A DNA stretch of 64,000 nt from Bradyrhizobium manausense (GCF_001440035.1 NZ_LJYG01000112.1:237361-301360); one strand, 5' to 3'. Positions 1 to 8,874 are shown, counted from the stretch's first letter. The notes: generated by a model from the sequence alone, not told the origin. Program-made: numbers and translations.

Positions 1-40
1 TGGATTCCGGGCTCGCGCTTCGCGCGCCCCGGAATGACGA
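1..40. repeat. Partial dispersed palindromic repeat (GTCATTCCGGGGC family)
   Basis: The window opens inside a repeat whose end reads GCGCCCCGGAATGACGA. Bases 1-40 closely match 38341-38379. Related copies lie at 24954-25033 and 38278-38379, with a diverged one at 23299-23402. Each complete copy has GTCATTCC at one end and GGAATGAC at the other, so the transcript would fold. The other arm of this copy is outside the window. Confidence 0.75.
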
Positions 41-48
41 GATCTCAC

Positions 49-1767
49 TTAACTATCGCCCCGTGTTCTTGGCAGCTCCGGAAAATCCTCCTCACGGAAT
101 TCCCGGCCGCGCAGCGGATCGTCGCGATCGTTGTCGCGTTCGAGCCGTCGTAGCTGCACGCGGCGGATTTTGCCAGAGATCGTCTTCGGCAGCTCGGAGA
201 CGATTTCCAGCCGGCGGATGCGCTTGAACGGCGCAAGCCGGGTGTGCAGGTGCTTGAAGATGGAAAGCGCCGTCTCCGGCGTCCGCTCGGCGCCCGCGGT
301 CAGCAGCACGAAGGCCTTGGGAATCGCGAGCCTGATGGGATCGGGGCTCGGCACCACCGCGGCTTCCGCGACGAGCTCATGCTCGAGCAGCACGCTCTCG
401 AGCTCGAAGGGGCTGATGCGATAGTCGGAGGATTTGAACACGTCGTCGGAGCGGCCGACGAAGGTGAGATAGCCGTCCTCGTCTGCGAAGACGACATCGC
501 CACTGCGATAGAGCTCGCCTTCCGCGCCCGACAGCTTACCGTCGTCGCCCTGATAGCCTTGCATCAGGCCGGCGGGACGAGCAGCGCCCAGCAGCAGCGC
601 CACCTCACCTTCCTTGGCTGGATGGCCGTCGGCGTCGCTGACTTGCACACGGTAGCCCGGCAGCGGCCGGCCCATCGAACCAACCTTGATCTTTTGCCCA
701 GGCGAGTTGCCGGCAAGCGCGGTCGTCTCGGTCTGGCCATAGCCGTCGCGGATGGTCAGACCCCAGGCAGCCTGAACCTGGTCGATCACCTCAGGATTGA
801 GCGGCTCGCCCGCGCCGCAGACTTCGCGCAAGGCAACCTTGAACGAGGACAGGTTCTCCTGGATGAACAATCGCCACACCGTCGGCGGCGCGCACAGCGT
901 GGTGACGCCGCAGCGGCCGATGGTGGCAAGCAGGCCCTTCGCGTCGAAGCGCGGCTGGTTGACCACAAACACGGTCGCACCCGCATTCCACGGCGCGAAG
1001 AAGCAGCTCCAGGCGTGCTTGGCCCAGCCGGGCGAGGAGATGTTGAGATGGACGTCGCCGGGCTTTAGCCCAATCCAGTACATGGTCGACAGATGCCCGA
1101 CCGGATAGCTGCGCTGGCTATGCCGCACCAGCTTCGGCTTTGCCGTCGTGCCCGAGGTGAAATAGAGCAGCATCGGGTCGTCAGCGTTGGTCGGGCCGTC
1201 GGGCGTGAAACTCACAGGCGCCTTCGCCGCTTCGTCGTAAGCGAGCCAGCCCTCGGACGTCTCGCCCACAACGATGCGCGCGACACCATCGACGCCAAGG
1301 CTGGCAAACTTCGCGACCTGATCCTGTGCGGCCACCACCGCCTTCGCCTTGCCGCGATCGAGCCGGTCGCGCAGCTCGTCGGCCGTGAGCAGCGTGGTCG
1401 CGGGGATCACGACGACGCTGAGCTTCATTGCGGCGAGCATCGTCTCCCACAACGGAACCACATTGCCGAGCAGCAGCAGGAGGTGATCACCGCGCTTCAG
1501 GCCCTGCGCACGGAGGAAGTTGGCGACCTGGTTGGAGCGCTGCGAGAGCGCCGCAAAGGACAGTTTCGTCTGCTTGTCCTGCGCAGCATCGACAATCCAG
1601 AGCGCGGGCCGATCCTTGCTCTCCGCATTCGTCGCCAGCTCGGCGTCGAACCAGTCGAGCGCCCAGTTGAAGGGATCAGGATCGGGCCAGCGGAAATCCC
1701 TGACCGCTGTCTCGTAATCCGTGCGGTGCTGAAGCAGAAACGCGCGCGCTTCCTGAAATGTCGTCAT
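49..1767 (-). CDS. AMP-binding acyl-CoA synthetase
   Basis: ANL-superfamily enzyme that activates a carboxylic acid to its acyl-CoA through an acyl-adenylate. The 572-residue protein has the phosphate-binding loop YFTSGTTAKPK near residues 202-212, the DGYGQTE adenine motif, the YRSGD motif and the C-terminal LPKTISGKIRR segment with the catalytic lysine. Overall it resembles medium-chain (ACSM-like) synthetases. I start it at the ATG at 1767; a TTG just upstream is also in frame. That ATG shares one base with the mmsB stop (TGATG), so translation is probably coupled. As last gene of the valine/isobutyrate operon it may activate isobutyrate or propionate, but the substrate is inference. Confidence 0.9.
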   Translation of the reverse strand: MTTFQEARAFLLQHRTDYETAVRDFRWPDPDPFNWALDWFDAELATNAESKDRPALWIVDAAQDKQTKLSFAALSQRSNQVANFLRAQGLKRGDHLLLLLGNVVPLWETMLAAMKLSVVVIPATTLLTADELRDRLDRGKAKAVVAAQDQVAKFASLGVDGVARIVVGETSEGWLAYDEAAKAPVSFTPDGPTNADDPMLLYFTSGTTAKPKLVRHSQRSYPVGHLSTMYWIGLKPGDVHLNISSPGWAKHAWSCFFAPWNAGATVFVVNQPRFDAKGLLATIGRCGVTTLCAPPTVWRLFIQENLSSFKVALREVCGAGEPLNPEVIDQVQAAWGLTIRDGYGQTETTALAGNSPGQKIKVGSMGRPLPGYRVQVSDADGHPAKEGEVALLLGAARPAGLMQGYQGDDGKLSGAEGELYRSGDVVFADEDGYLTFVGRSDDVFKSSDYRISPFELESVLLEHELVAEAAVVPSPDPIRLAIPKAFVLLTAGAERTPETALSIFKHLHTRLAPFKRIRRLEIVSELPKTISGKIRRVQLRRLERDNDRDDPLRGREFREEDFPELPRTRGDS

Positions 1768-2657
1768 CAAGATTTCCCGGCCAGCTCCCTAACGTGCTTG
1801 ATAATTCCGGAAAAATCCACCCCGCCATGGCCGGCTGCGTCGAAAGACTGGTAGATCTCCTGCGCATGCTTGCCGAGCGGCGTCGCCGCGCCGGCGGCCT
1901 TGGCGGCGTCCTGCGCCAGGGTCAGGTCCTTCACCATCAGCGCCGAGGCGAAGCCCGGCTTGTAGTCGTTGTTGGCCGGCGAGGTCGGCACCGGGCCGGG
2001 AACCGGGCAATAGCTCGTCAGCGACCAGCACTGGCCCGACGAGGTCGAGGCAACGTCGAACAGCGCCTGATGCGAGAGGCCGAGCTTCTCAGCCAACGCA
2101 AAGGCTTCGCTCACCGCGATCATGGAAATGCCCAGGATCATGTTGTTGCAGATCTTGGCCGCCTGGCCGGCTCCGGCGCCGCCGCAATGCACGATCTTCT
2201 TGCCCATGTTTTCGAGCAAGGGCTTGGCTGCCGCGAACGCACCCTCCTCACCGCCGCACATGAAGGTGAGCGACGCGCCCTTGGCGCCACCGGTGCCACC
2301 GGAGACCGGCGCGTCCACCGAGAGCACGCCATGCTGGGCCGCAAGCGCATGTGCGGCCCGCGCGCTCTCGACGTCGATGGTGGAGCTGTCGATGATCAGC
2401 GCGCCCTTGGTCATGACAGGTACGACCTCGTTCCAGACGGCGAGCACGTGCTTGCCGGCCGGCAGCATGGTGACGACGACCTCGGCGCCTCTTACCGCGC
2501 TCGCCGCGCTGTCGGCGATGCTGGCGCCATCGGCCTTGGCCTGATTGCGGGAAGCCTCGACGAGGTCAAAGGCCACGACCTTGTGGCCGGCCTTGACCAG
2601 ATTGGCCGCCATCGGGCCGCCCATGTTGCCGAGACCGATGAATGCGATCGTAGCCAT
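1767..2657 (-). CDS. mmsB: 3-hydroxyisobutyrate dehydrogenase
   Basis: NAD-dependent oxidation of 3-hydroxyisobutyrate to methylmalonate semialdehyde in valine breakdown. The 296-residue protein has the Rossmann motif GLGNMGGPM at residues 8-16, the substrate loop DAPVSGGTGGA near 115-125 and the catalytic lysine at about K168 in GQAAKICNN, all standard for the beta-hydroxyacid dehydrogenase family. The start at 2657 is chosen because GGAGG sits 8 bases upstream; a GTG at 2672 would add five residues and bury that site. It lies 23 bases after the hydrolase gene and is fused by a 1-base overlap to the synthetase gene, so it is clearly operonic. Confidence 0.95.
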   Translation of the reverse strand: MATIAFIGLGNMGGPMAANLVKAGHKVVAFDLVEASRNQAKADGASIADSAASAVRGAEVVVTMLPAGKHVLAVWNEVVPVMTKGALIIDSSTIDVESARAAHALAAQHGVLSVDAPVSGGTGGAKGASLTFMCGGEEGAFAAAKPLLENMGKKIVHCGGAGAGQAAKICNNMILGISMIAVSEAFALAEKLGLSHQALFDVASTSSGQCWSLTSYCPVPGPVPTSPANNDYKPGFASALMVKDLTLAQDAAKAAGAATPLGKHAQEIYQSFDAAGHGGVDFSGIIKHVRELAGKS

Positions 2658-2680
2658 TGTCGTTTCCTCCACTTCGATCG

Positions 2681-3751
2681 TTATTGGTTGAATTTGAGCT
2701 CGTCGGCGCCGATCTCGGCAAAATACGGTGCAAGCATCTCCGGCGTCACATCCTCGATGCGCGGCGGCGACCAGGTCGGGTTGCGGTCCTTGTCGATTAC
2801 CGCGGCACGCACGCCCTCGCGGAAATCATCGCTGCGGAAGACCTCATTCGCGGCGCGATATTCCCGCACCAGGCATTCCTCCAGGCTCGACGCGGTGCGC
2901 GCCAGCCGCAGCAGTTTCAGCGTCACCACCATGCCGCGCGGCGATTTTTCGTTGAGCGTCTTGAGCGTTGCCAACGCAAAGTCCGAGCCGTCGCGCTTGA
3001 GCGCGGCAAAGATGTCTTCCATGCGGTTGAAGCCGAACAACGCATCAATCACCGGCTCCTTTGCCGCGACCGGCCCCGCGGTCTCGCCGGTCGCAAAACC
3101 GTTGATGAGCCTGCTGATATCAGTCGCGGTCGCGCCCGCGCGCACCTTGGTCAGCGCCTCACGCAACTCCGGCAATTTCGCTGCAGGAACCACCCAATCG
3201 GCAAATCTCGCGTGGATCGCATCCGGCCCGTTCATGGTCTGGCCGGTCAGGCCGAAGAACGTGCCGATCTCGCCGGGCGAGCGCGACAACAAATAGGTGC
3301 CGCCGACATCGGGAAAGAAGCCGAGCCCGACCTCCGGCATCGCCAGCTTCGTCCGATCCGTGACGACCCGATGGCTCGCATGCGCGGACAAGCCGACGCC
3401 GCCGCCCATCACGATGCCGTCCATGAAAGCGACATAGGGCTTTGGAAACTTCTTGATCCGGGCGTTGAGGATATATTCCTCGCGCCACAGGATCTTGCCG
3501 AGATCGCCGCCAGCCTTCGAGCTTTCCCAGAGCGTGCGGATGTCGCCGCCGGCGCACAGGCCGCGCTCACCGGCGCCTTCCAGCAGGATCACGGCAACGG
3601 TGGGATCGCTCTCGAAGCGGTCAAGCGCCTTCTCGATGTCGCGAAACATCTCCAGCGTGACGGCATTGATGGCCTTGGGACGATTCAGCCTGATCACGCC
3701 AGCCCCGCCCTCGACACGGGCGACCAGATCGCCCTCCTCCACTTCGTTCAT
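2681..3751 (-). CDS. 3-hydroxyisobutyryl-CoA hydrolase
   Basis: Crotonase-fold thioester hydrolase that releases 3-hydroxyisobutyrate from its CoA ester, the step before MmsB. The 356-residue length fits HIBCH rather than the roughly 260-residue enoyl-CoA hydratases. Visible landmarks are the oxyanion-hole CAGGDIR near residues 66-72, MGGGVGL near 115-121 and AMPEVGLGFFPDVGG at 137-151. The latter supplies Glu140 and Asp148, which correspond to the catalytic acidic pair of HIBCH. The start codon overlaps the acyl-CoA dehydrogenase stop by four bases (ATGA). Neighbours on both sides catalyse the preceding and following steps, which supports the assignment. Confidence 0.93.
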   Translation of the reverse strand: MNEVEEGDLVARVEGGAGVIRLNRPKAINAVTLEMFRDIEKALDRFESDPTVAVILLEGAGERGLCAGGDIRTLWESSKAGGDLGKILWREEYILNARIKKFPKPYVAFMDGIVMGGGVGLSAHASHRVVTDRTKLAMPEVGLGFFPDVGGTYLLSRSPGEIGTFFGLTGQTMNGPDAIHARFADWVVPAAKLPELREALTKVRAGATATDISRLINGFATGETAGPVAAKEPVIDALFGFNRMEDIFAALKRDGSDFALATLKTLNEKSPRGMVVTLKLLRLARTASSLEECLVREYRAANEVFRSDDFREGVRAAVIDKDRNPTWSPPRIEDVTPEMLAPYFAEIGADELKFNQ

Positions 3752-4893
3752 CGCGCGCCCTCGATCAGTTTGCGCGCCACGATGAGCCGCATGATTTCAT
3801 TGGTGCCTTCGAGGATCTGGTGCACGCGCAGATCGCGCACGATCTTCTCGATGCCGTATTCGCTCAAGTAGCCGTAGCCGCCGTGCAGCTGCAGCGCATG
3901 GTTGGCGACCTCGAAACCGACATCGGTACCGAAGCGTTTTGCCATCGCGCACAGCATGGTGGCGTCGTGGTCCTTGCGATCCAGTGCGGCCGCAGCCCGC
4001 CACAGGAGGGTGCGCGCGGCCTCAAGCTCTATCGCCATATCGGCGAGCTTGAACTGCAAGGCCTGGAATTCATCCAGACGCTTTCCGAACGCCTTGCGCT
4101 CCTTCATGTAGGCGCGCGCCTTGTCCAGCGCGGTCTGCGCGCCGCCGAGCGAGCACGCCGTAATGTTCAGGCGGCCGCCGTCGAGGCCGGCCATCGCGAT
4201 CTTGAAGCCGACACCCTCCTCGCTCAGCCTGTTGGCAACAGGCACGCGGGCGTTCTCGAACATCACGGCGCGGGTCGGCTGCGCGTTCCAGCCCATCTTG
4301 CGCTCATTGGCGCCGAAGGAGACGCCCGGCGTCTTGCCGTCAATGACGAGGGTCGAGATGCCGCCCGGGCCATCACCGCCGGTGCGCACCATTGCGACCA
4401 GGAGATCAGTGCCGCCGGCACCAGAGATGAACTGCTTCTGGCCGTTGAGGACGTAGTGATCGCCGTCGCGCACCGCACGCGTCCGCAACGCCGCTGCATC
4501 GGAGCCGGCGCCCGGCTCGGTCAGGCAGTAGCTCGCGATCAGCTCCATCGAGCAGAGCTTTGGCAACCATTGATGACGCTGGGTGTCGCTGCCGAAGGCA
4601 TCGATCATCCATGACGCCATATTGTGGATGGAGATGAAGGCCGACGTGGTCGGGCAGCCGGTCGCCAGCGCCTCGAAGATCAACGCGGCGTCGAACCGCG
4701 TCATGGCGGAGCCACCGACATCGTCGCGGATGTAGATGCCGCCCATGCCGAGGGTTGCGGCCTCGCGCATCACATCGACCGGGAAATGCTTCTCTTCGTC
4801 CCAGCGTAGCGCATGCGGCGCGATCTTCTCCGCCGCAAACGCCAACGCCATGTCGCGCACCGCGATCTGATCCTCGTTCAGAGCGAATTGCAT
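3748..4893 (-). CDS. Acyl-CoA dehydrogenase, probably isobutyryl-CoA dehydrogenase
   Basis: FAD-dependent acyl-CoA dehydrogenase of 381 residues. It has the signature CLTEPGAGSDAAALRT near residues 122-137, the HGGYGY motif and a C-terminal ILEGTNEIMR, whose glutamate (about E362) is at the usual catalytic base position. GAGGAG precedes the ATG. Context points to isobutyryl-CoA to methacrylyl-CoA: it is followed by the hydroxyisobutyryl-CoA hydrolase and dehydrogenase. The methacrylyl-CoA hydratase is not in this operon and must be supplied elsewhere. Electrons would pass to ETF. A short- or branched-chain dehydrogenase of other specificity remains possible. Confidence 0.92.
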   Translation of the reverse strand: MQFALNEDQIAVRDMALAFAAEKIAPHALRWDEEKHFPVDVMREAATLGMGGIYIRDDVGGSAMTRFDAALIFEALATGCPTTSAFISIHNMASWMIDAFGSDTQRHQWLPKLCSMELIASYCLTEPGAGSDAAALRTRAVRDGDHYVLNGQKQFISGAGGTDLLVAMVRTGGDGPGGISTLVIDGKTPGVSFGANERKMGWNAQPTRAVMFENARVPVANRLSEEGVGFKIAMAGLDGGRLNITACSLGGAQTALDKARAYMKERKAFGKRLDEFQALQFKLADMAIELEAARTLLWRAAAALDRKDHDATMLCAMAKRFGTDVGFEVANHALQLHGGYGYLSEYGIEKIVRDLRVHQILEGTNEIMRLIVARKLIEGAR

Positions 4894-4912
4894 GCTGGGC
4901 TCCTCACCTCCT

Positions 4913-4998
4913 CGTCATTGCGAGGAGCGAAGCGACGAAGCAATCCAGACTTACTCTGCGGAAAGATTCTGGATTGCTTCGCTGCGCTCGCAATGACG
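4913..4998. repeat. Dispersed inverted repeat (CGTCATTGCGAGGAGC family)
   Basis: The 86-base element begins CGTCATTGCGAGGAGCGAAG and ends in the inverted form GCTCGCAATGACG. Long arms flank a short centre of about 15 bases. It fills the gap between mmsA and the dehydrogenase gene of the same operon, so it would be transcribed and form a hairpin between the two cistrons. Elements with this end sequence are common intergenic palindromes in related genomes (recalled, not searched). Confidence 0.8.
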
Positions 4999-5014
4999 GG
5001 CTGGGCAACAGCCC

Positions 5015-6511
5015 CTACTTCATCAGCGGGATCGAGAACTCCGCACCTTCCTTGACGCCGGACGGCCAGCGCGAGGTCACCGTCTTGGTCTTGGTGTAGA
5101 AGCGGACCGAATCCGGACCGTGCTGGTTGAGGTCGCCGAAGCCCGACTTCTTCCAGCCGCCGAAGGTGTAATAGGCGATCGGCACCGGGATCGGCACGTT
5201 GATGCCGACCATGCCGACATTCACCTTGGCCGCGAAGTCGCGCGCGGCGTCGCCGTCGCGGGTGAAGATGGCAACGCCGTTGCCGTAATCATGCTCGGAC
5301 GGCAGCGCCAGCGCCTCCTTGTAGTCGTGCGCGCGCACGACCGAGAGCACGGGCCCGAAGATCTCTTCCTTGTAGATCCGCATGTCCTTGGTGACGTTGT
5401 CGAACAGCGAGCCGCCGAGATAGAAGCCGTTCTCGTAGCCCTGCATCTTGAAGCCGCGGCCGTCGACGGCGAGCGTCGCGCCTTCCTTGATGCCGACGTC
5501 GATGTAGCTCTTGACCTTTTCGACCGCCTCGCGCGTCACCAGCGGACCGTAATCGGCCGACGGATCGATCGAGGTGCCGATCTTGAGCGACTCGACGCGC
5601 GGGATCAGCTTTTCCATCAGACGGTCGGCGGTGGACTTGCCGACGGGCACCGCGACCGAGACCGCCATGCAGCGCTCGCCGGCCGAGCCGTAGCCCGCGC
5701 CGATCAGCGCGTCGACCGCCTGGTCCATATCGGCGTCAGGCATGACGATGGCGTGGTTCTTGGCACCGCCGAAGCACTGGCAGCGCTTGCCGGTCTGGGC
5801 GGCGCGCTCGTAGATGTACTGCGCGATCGGCGTGGAGCCGACGAAGCCGATGGCCTTGATATCAGGGTCGTCGAGGATGGCGTCCACCGCTTCCTTGTCG
5901 CCATTGACGACATTGAGGATGCCGGCCGGCAGGCCCGCCTCCATCATCAATTGGGCGAGCAGCATCGGTACGCCGGGGTCGCGCTCGGATGGTTTGAGGA
6001 TGAAGGCGTTACCGCAGGCGATCGCGGGCGCGAACTTCCACATCGGGATCATCGCCGGGAAATTGAACGGCGTGATGCCGGCGACCACTCCCAAGGGTTG
6101 CCGCATCGAATAGATGTCGATGCCGGGACCAGCGCCTTCTGTGTACTCGCCCTTCATCAGATGCGGGATGCCGCAGGCGAACTCGGCGACTTCGAGGCCG
6201 CGCTGGATGTCGCCCTTGGCGTCGGGCACGGTCTTGCCGTGCTCGCGCGCCAGCAGCTCGGCGAGCTTGTCGTAATCGCGCTGTACCAGCTCGACGAACT
6301 TCATCATCACGCGGGCGCGGCGCTGCGGATTGGTGGCGGCCCATTCGGGCTGTGCGGCGCGGGCGTTCTCGACGGCGGCGCGGACCTCGGCCTTGGACGC
6401 CAGCGCGACCTTGGCCTGGACGTCACCGGTCATCGGCTCGAAGACGTCGGCGGTGCGGCCCGAGGTACCCTTGACCTCCTTGCCGCCGATGAAGTGTCCG
6501 ATTGAACGCAT
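5015..6511 (-). CDS. mmsA: Methylmalonate-semialdehyde dehydrogenase (CoA-acylating)
   Basis: Converts methylmalonate semialdehyde and CoA to propionyl-CoA, closing valine degradation; it also acts in inositol degradation in other bacteria. The 498-residue aldehyde dehydrogenase shows ITPFNFP near 147-153 (conserved Asn150), FVGSTPIA near 223-230 and the catalytic cysteine at C281 in GSAGERCMAVS, a sequence typical of MMSDH. AAGGAG lies 8 bases before the ATG at 6511. The frame stays open upstream to about 7189, but that stretch lies antisense to the LysR gene and has no family homology. First gene of the operon. Confidence 0.96.
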   Translation of the reverse strand: MRSIGHFIGGKEVKGTSGRTADVFEPMTGDVQAKVALASKAEVRAAVENARAAQPEWAATNPQRRARVMMKFVELVQRDYDKLAELLAREHGKTVPDAKGDIQRGLEVAEFACGIPHLMKGEYTEGAGPGIDIYSMRQPLGVVAGITPFNFPAMIPMWKFAPAIACGNAFILKPSERDPGVPMLLAQLMMEAGLPAGILNVVNGDKEAVDAILDDPDIKAIGFVGSTPIAQYIYERAAQTGKRCQCFGGAKNHAIVMPDADMDQAVDALIGAGYGSAGERCMAVSVAVPVGKSTADRLMEKLIPRVESLKIGTSIDPSADYGPLVTREAVEKVKSYIDVGIKEGATLAVDGRGFKMQGYENGFYLGGSLFDNVTKDMRIYKEEIFGPVLSVVRAHDYKEALALPSEHDYGNGVAIFTRDGDAARDFAAKVNVGMVGINVPIPVPIAYYTFGGWKKSGFGDLNQHGPDSVRFYTKTKTVTSRWPSGVKEGAEFSIPLMK

Positions 6512-6550
6512 GGAATGATCTCCTTCAGGCCGAGCTTGGACGCTTTGACA

Positions 6551-6579
6551 AATCCTATTGACCTGCATTTTATAGGATT
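6551..6579. promoter_or_regulatory. Palindrome between mmsA and lysR, candidate LysR operator
   Basis: AATCCTAT (6551-6558) and its exact complement ATAGGATT (6572-6579) are separated by 13 bases in the divergent gap. LysR-type regulators usually bind interrupted dyads of the T-N11-A type close to their own promoter. A TTGACA hexamer at 6545-6550 could be a -35 element for the LysR gene, placing the dyad over its promoter. Confidence 0.6.
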
Positions 6580-6592
6580 CAAGTCTGAGATA

Positions 6593-7522
6593 ATGCACCA
6601 TAGATGTGCGAAAATGCTGGATCAAGGCGCTATCGACTGGGATGACTTCCGCTTCGTGCTGGCCATTGTGCGGGGCGGCTCGGTGTCGGCTGCGGCAAAG
6701 CAGCTCGGCGTCGACCATGCCACCGTGATCCGGCGTGTGGACCGGCTGGAGAAGCATCTCTCGGCCAAGCTGTTTGACCGGCGAAAGACCGGCTATCTCC
6801 TCACCGAATCCGGCCAGCGCGTGGCCGACAGCGCGGAGGCGATGGAATCCACCATCGTGGCCAACCAGGAGCAGGTCGGCGGCTCCGTGGCGCGGTTGAC
6901 CGGCACGGTGCGGATCGGCGCGCCCGATGGCTTCGGCACCGCCTTCCTGGCGCCAAGGCTCGCCCCGTTCGCGGACCGCTATCCCGACCTCGATCTGCAA
7001 CTTGTGGCCACCGCGCGGTTGTTCAGCCTCTCCAAGCGCGAGGCCGACATCGCGATCAGCCTGACCATGCCGAAGGAAGGCCGCATCGTCGGCCGCAAGC
7101 TGCTCGACTACCGCCTCGGGCTCTACGCCGCCCCCGCCTATCTCGATCGCTTCCCGAAAATCGTCTCGCGGCAGGACCTGCCGCAGCACCGTTTCGTCGG
7201 TTACATCGAGGAGCTGCTGTTCACGCCGGAGCTCGACTATTTGCCGCAGGTGTCGCCGCGGATCTCGGCACGCTTCCGCAGCGCCAATCTGATCGCGCAG
7301 CTCAACGCTACGCTCTCAGGCTTCGGCATCGCTGTGCTGCCGCACTTCATGGCGAGCGACTATCCGCAACTCGTGGCGGTGCTGCCCGAGGAGATCTCGA
7401 TCACCAGGACGTTCTGGATGCTGATGCACGCCGACAGCAAGGACCTGGCGCGGATCCGGGCGGTGGCGGATTATATCGGGGAGATCGTGGAGCGTGAGCG
7501 GGCGTTGTTTGCGGGGCGATAA
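6593..7522 (+). CDS. LysR-family transcriptional regulator
   Basis: A 309-residue LTTR with an N-terminal winged helix-turn-helix (FRFVLAIVRGGSVSAAAKQLGVDHATVIRRVDRLEKHL, about residues 17-50) and a C-terminal LysR substrate-binding domain. Divergently placed from mmsA, it probably controls the valine operon, perhaps responding to a pathway acid. The ATG at 6593 is chosen; an ATG at 6614, directly before LDQGAIDWDD, is an equally credible start, and neither has a strong ribosome site. An open frame back to 6515 would cross the palindrome and is unlikely to be used. Confidence 0.88.
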   Translation: MHHRCAKMLDQGAIDWDDFRFVLAIVRGGSVSAAAKQLGVDHATVIRRVDRLEKHLSAKLFDRRKTGYLLTESGQRVADSAEAMESTIVANQEQVGGSVARLTGTVRIGAPDGFGTAFLAPRLAPFADRYPDLDLQLVATARLFSLSKREADIAISLTMPKEGRIVGRKLLDYRLGLYAAPAYLDRFPKIVSRQDLPQHRFVGYIEELLFTPELDYLPQVSPRISARFRSANLIAQLNATLSGFGIAVLPHFMASDYPQLVAVLPEEISITRTFWMLMHADSKDLARIRAVADYIGEIVERERALFAGR

Positions 7523-7532
7523 AAGACGGGCT

Positions 7533-7626
7533 CGTAGGGTGGGCAAAGCGAAGCGTGCCCACGCGTTTTTTTTGCGACCGAGAGAGATGGTGGGCACGGC
7601 GCTTACGCGCCTTTGCCCACCCTACG
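7533..7626. repeat. Dispersed inverted repeat (GTAGGGTGGGCAAAGCGAAG family)
   Basis: A 94-base element starting CGTAGGGTGGGCAAAGCG and ending GCCTTTGCCCACCCTACG. A near-identical copy sits at 26612-26698, also next to a gene end. The inner arms GCGTGCCCAC and GTGGGCACGGCGC also pair. Here it separates the LysR gene from the convergent TetR gene, where its transcript hairpin could help termination. Confidence 0.85.
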
Positions 7627-7635
7627 GCACCTCGC

Positions 7636-8256
7636 CTAGTTTTGCTTCGCCTTCTTCGCAGCCGCCACCTTCGGCTCCCGCCTCGCGCCCTCGAGCGCGC
7701 TGTCCCGGCCCGCCTTCAGCACCTCATCCGACAGCTCGCTGGAGCCGGCGATGCGCGCCAGCAGCATGGTGCCAGCCATGGTCGCCAGCGTGGCGATCGC
7801 CTGCTTGCGCGCGGCCTTGCGCGGAACGTTCGGGATGAAATTGGTCATCATCTCGATCATCTCGTCGAGCTTGCCAGCAAAGGCTTTTCGCGTCTTCGGG
7901 CTCTCGCGGGCGATCTCGGCGCCGAGCGCTGGGATCGAGCAGCCCTGGCCGGGATTGTCGCGGTGCAGCGCGGAGAGATAGGTTTCGACGATCTGGGTGA
8001 GCTGCTTCTCGGGCGCAACCTGATCGGACTGCTTGCGCCAGTGCTCCATCGAGCGGTCCATGGCGTAGGCAAAGGCTTCGATCACCAGCGCCTCGCGCGA
8101 ATCGAAATGGGCGTAGAAGCCGCCATGAGTGAGGCCCGCCTCCTTCATGAGGTCGGCAACGCCGATACCATGGGCACCTTTTTCGCGCAGCCGCACGGAG
8201 GCCTTCCTCACGATGCGGTCGTGGGTTTCCTGCTTGTGTTCCCGAGAATAGCGCAT
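7636..8256 (-). CDS. TetR/AcrR-family transcriptional repressor
   Basis: The 206-residue protein has an N-terminal TetR helix-turn-helix at about residues 10-56 (GIGVADLMKEAGLTHGGFYAH is the recognition part) and a ligand-binding C-terminal domain with the GCSIPALGAEIAR segment seen in one large subgroup. It is followed by a lysine/alanine-rich tail (AAAKKAKQN). It lies 59 bases downstream of the thioesterase gene on the same strand, so the two probably share a transcript and the repressor would autoregulate. The two TATGA-N3-TCATA palindromes at 8875 and 9967 are candidate operators. Confidence 0.9.
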   Translation of the reverse strand: MRYSREHKQETHDRIVRKASVRLREKGAHGIGVADLMKEAGLTHGGFYAHFDSREALVIEAFAYAMDRSMEHWRKQSDQVAPEKQLTQIVETYLSALHRDNPGQGCSIPALGAEIARESPKTRKAFAGKLDEMIEMMTNFIPNVPRKAARKQAIATLATMAGTMLLARIAGSSELSDEVLKAGRDSALEGARREPKVAAAKKAKQN

Positions 8257-8315
8257 GCAGCTCTCATTGGATGTCGGAGGTCATCTCATAACACGAATAT
8301 CGGCCAAGCGGCGCA

Positions 8316-8855
8316 TTAATTCCCGGCAAAGATGTTGCCGACCATGGAAAAAGTTGCAGTTGCATGGACTGCGAGCGCCCCTTTACCATCGCGCACAAAC
8401 CCTTCGGTATAGCTGGTCTGGCGCCCAAGCTTGATGATCTTGCCTTCGGCCGAGATCAGTCCGGACCGGACCGAGAGCGGCCGCAGGAAGGTGATTTTCA
8501 GGTCGAGCGTCACCGACGACTGGCCGGCCTCCAGGCGCGTCGAGATCGCACAGCCCATGGCGGTGTCGAGCAGAGCCGCCGCGGTCGCCCCATGCAGAAG
8601 GCCGATGGTATTTTCGAGATCCTCGCGCGGCTCCAGTTCCATCACGATCCTGTCAGGCTCGACCACGGCCATGACAAAACCGATCAGCCTGGCGAAGGGC
8701 GGCGGTGGCAGCCGACCATCGCGGATGCCAAGCATGGCGTCCAGGCCTGATAGCCCCATGGCCACTTTCGCGACCGGCGCAGGCACCTGCCAGTCGACCA
8801 CGCGCTCGCGCCGCTGCGCGGATGAAAACAAATCGACTTGAGCGGATTCCGTCAT
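8316..8855 (-). CDS. PaaI-family hotdog thioesterase
   Basis: A 179-residue single hotdog-fold protein. The central helix carries GLLHGATAAALLDTAMGCAI, the position of the HGG catalytic motif in PaaI-type acyl-CoA thioesterases. It is followed by the beta-strand segment SVTLDLKITFLRPL, typical of the family. Expected role: hydrolysis of acyl-CoA or aromatic acyl-CoA to free acid and CoA, as a release valve for the neighbouring beta-oxidation enzymes. AGAGGG precedes the ATG. About 65 residues precede the hotdog core, somewhat longer than minimal PaaI proteins. Confidence 0.85.
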   Translation of the reverse strand: MTESAQVDLFSSAQRRERVVDWQVPAPVAKVAMGLSGLDAMLGIRDGRLPPPPFARLIGFVMAVVEPDRIVMELEPREDLENTIGLLHGATAAALLDTAMGCAISTRLEAGQSSVTLDLKITFLRPLSVRSGLISAEGKIIKLGRQTSYTEGFVRDGKGALAVHATATFSMVGNIFAGN

Positions 8856-8874
8856 GATGCCCTCTTTATAATAT

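Noticed and set aside
1758-3296. 512-residue plus-strand frame across mmsB and the hydrolase gene
   Set aside because: Runs antisense to two well-supported genes and shows no recognisable domain.
5120-6505. 461-residue plus-strand frame antisense to mmsA
   Set aside because: Repetitive His/Asp/Arg-rich translation; the mmsA gene opposite is unambiguous.
6512-7189. N-terminal extension of mmsA by about 226 residues
   Set aside because: It lies antisense to the LysR gene, lacks any dehydrogenase homology, and the ATG at 6511 has a perfect AAGGAG site.
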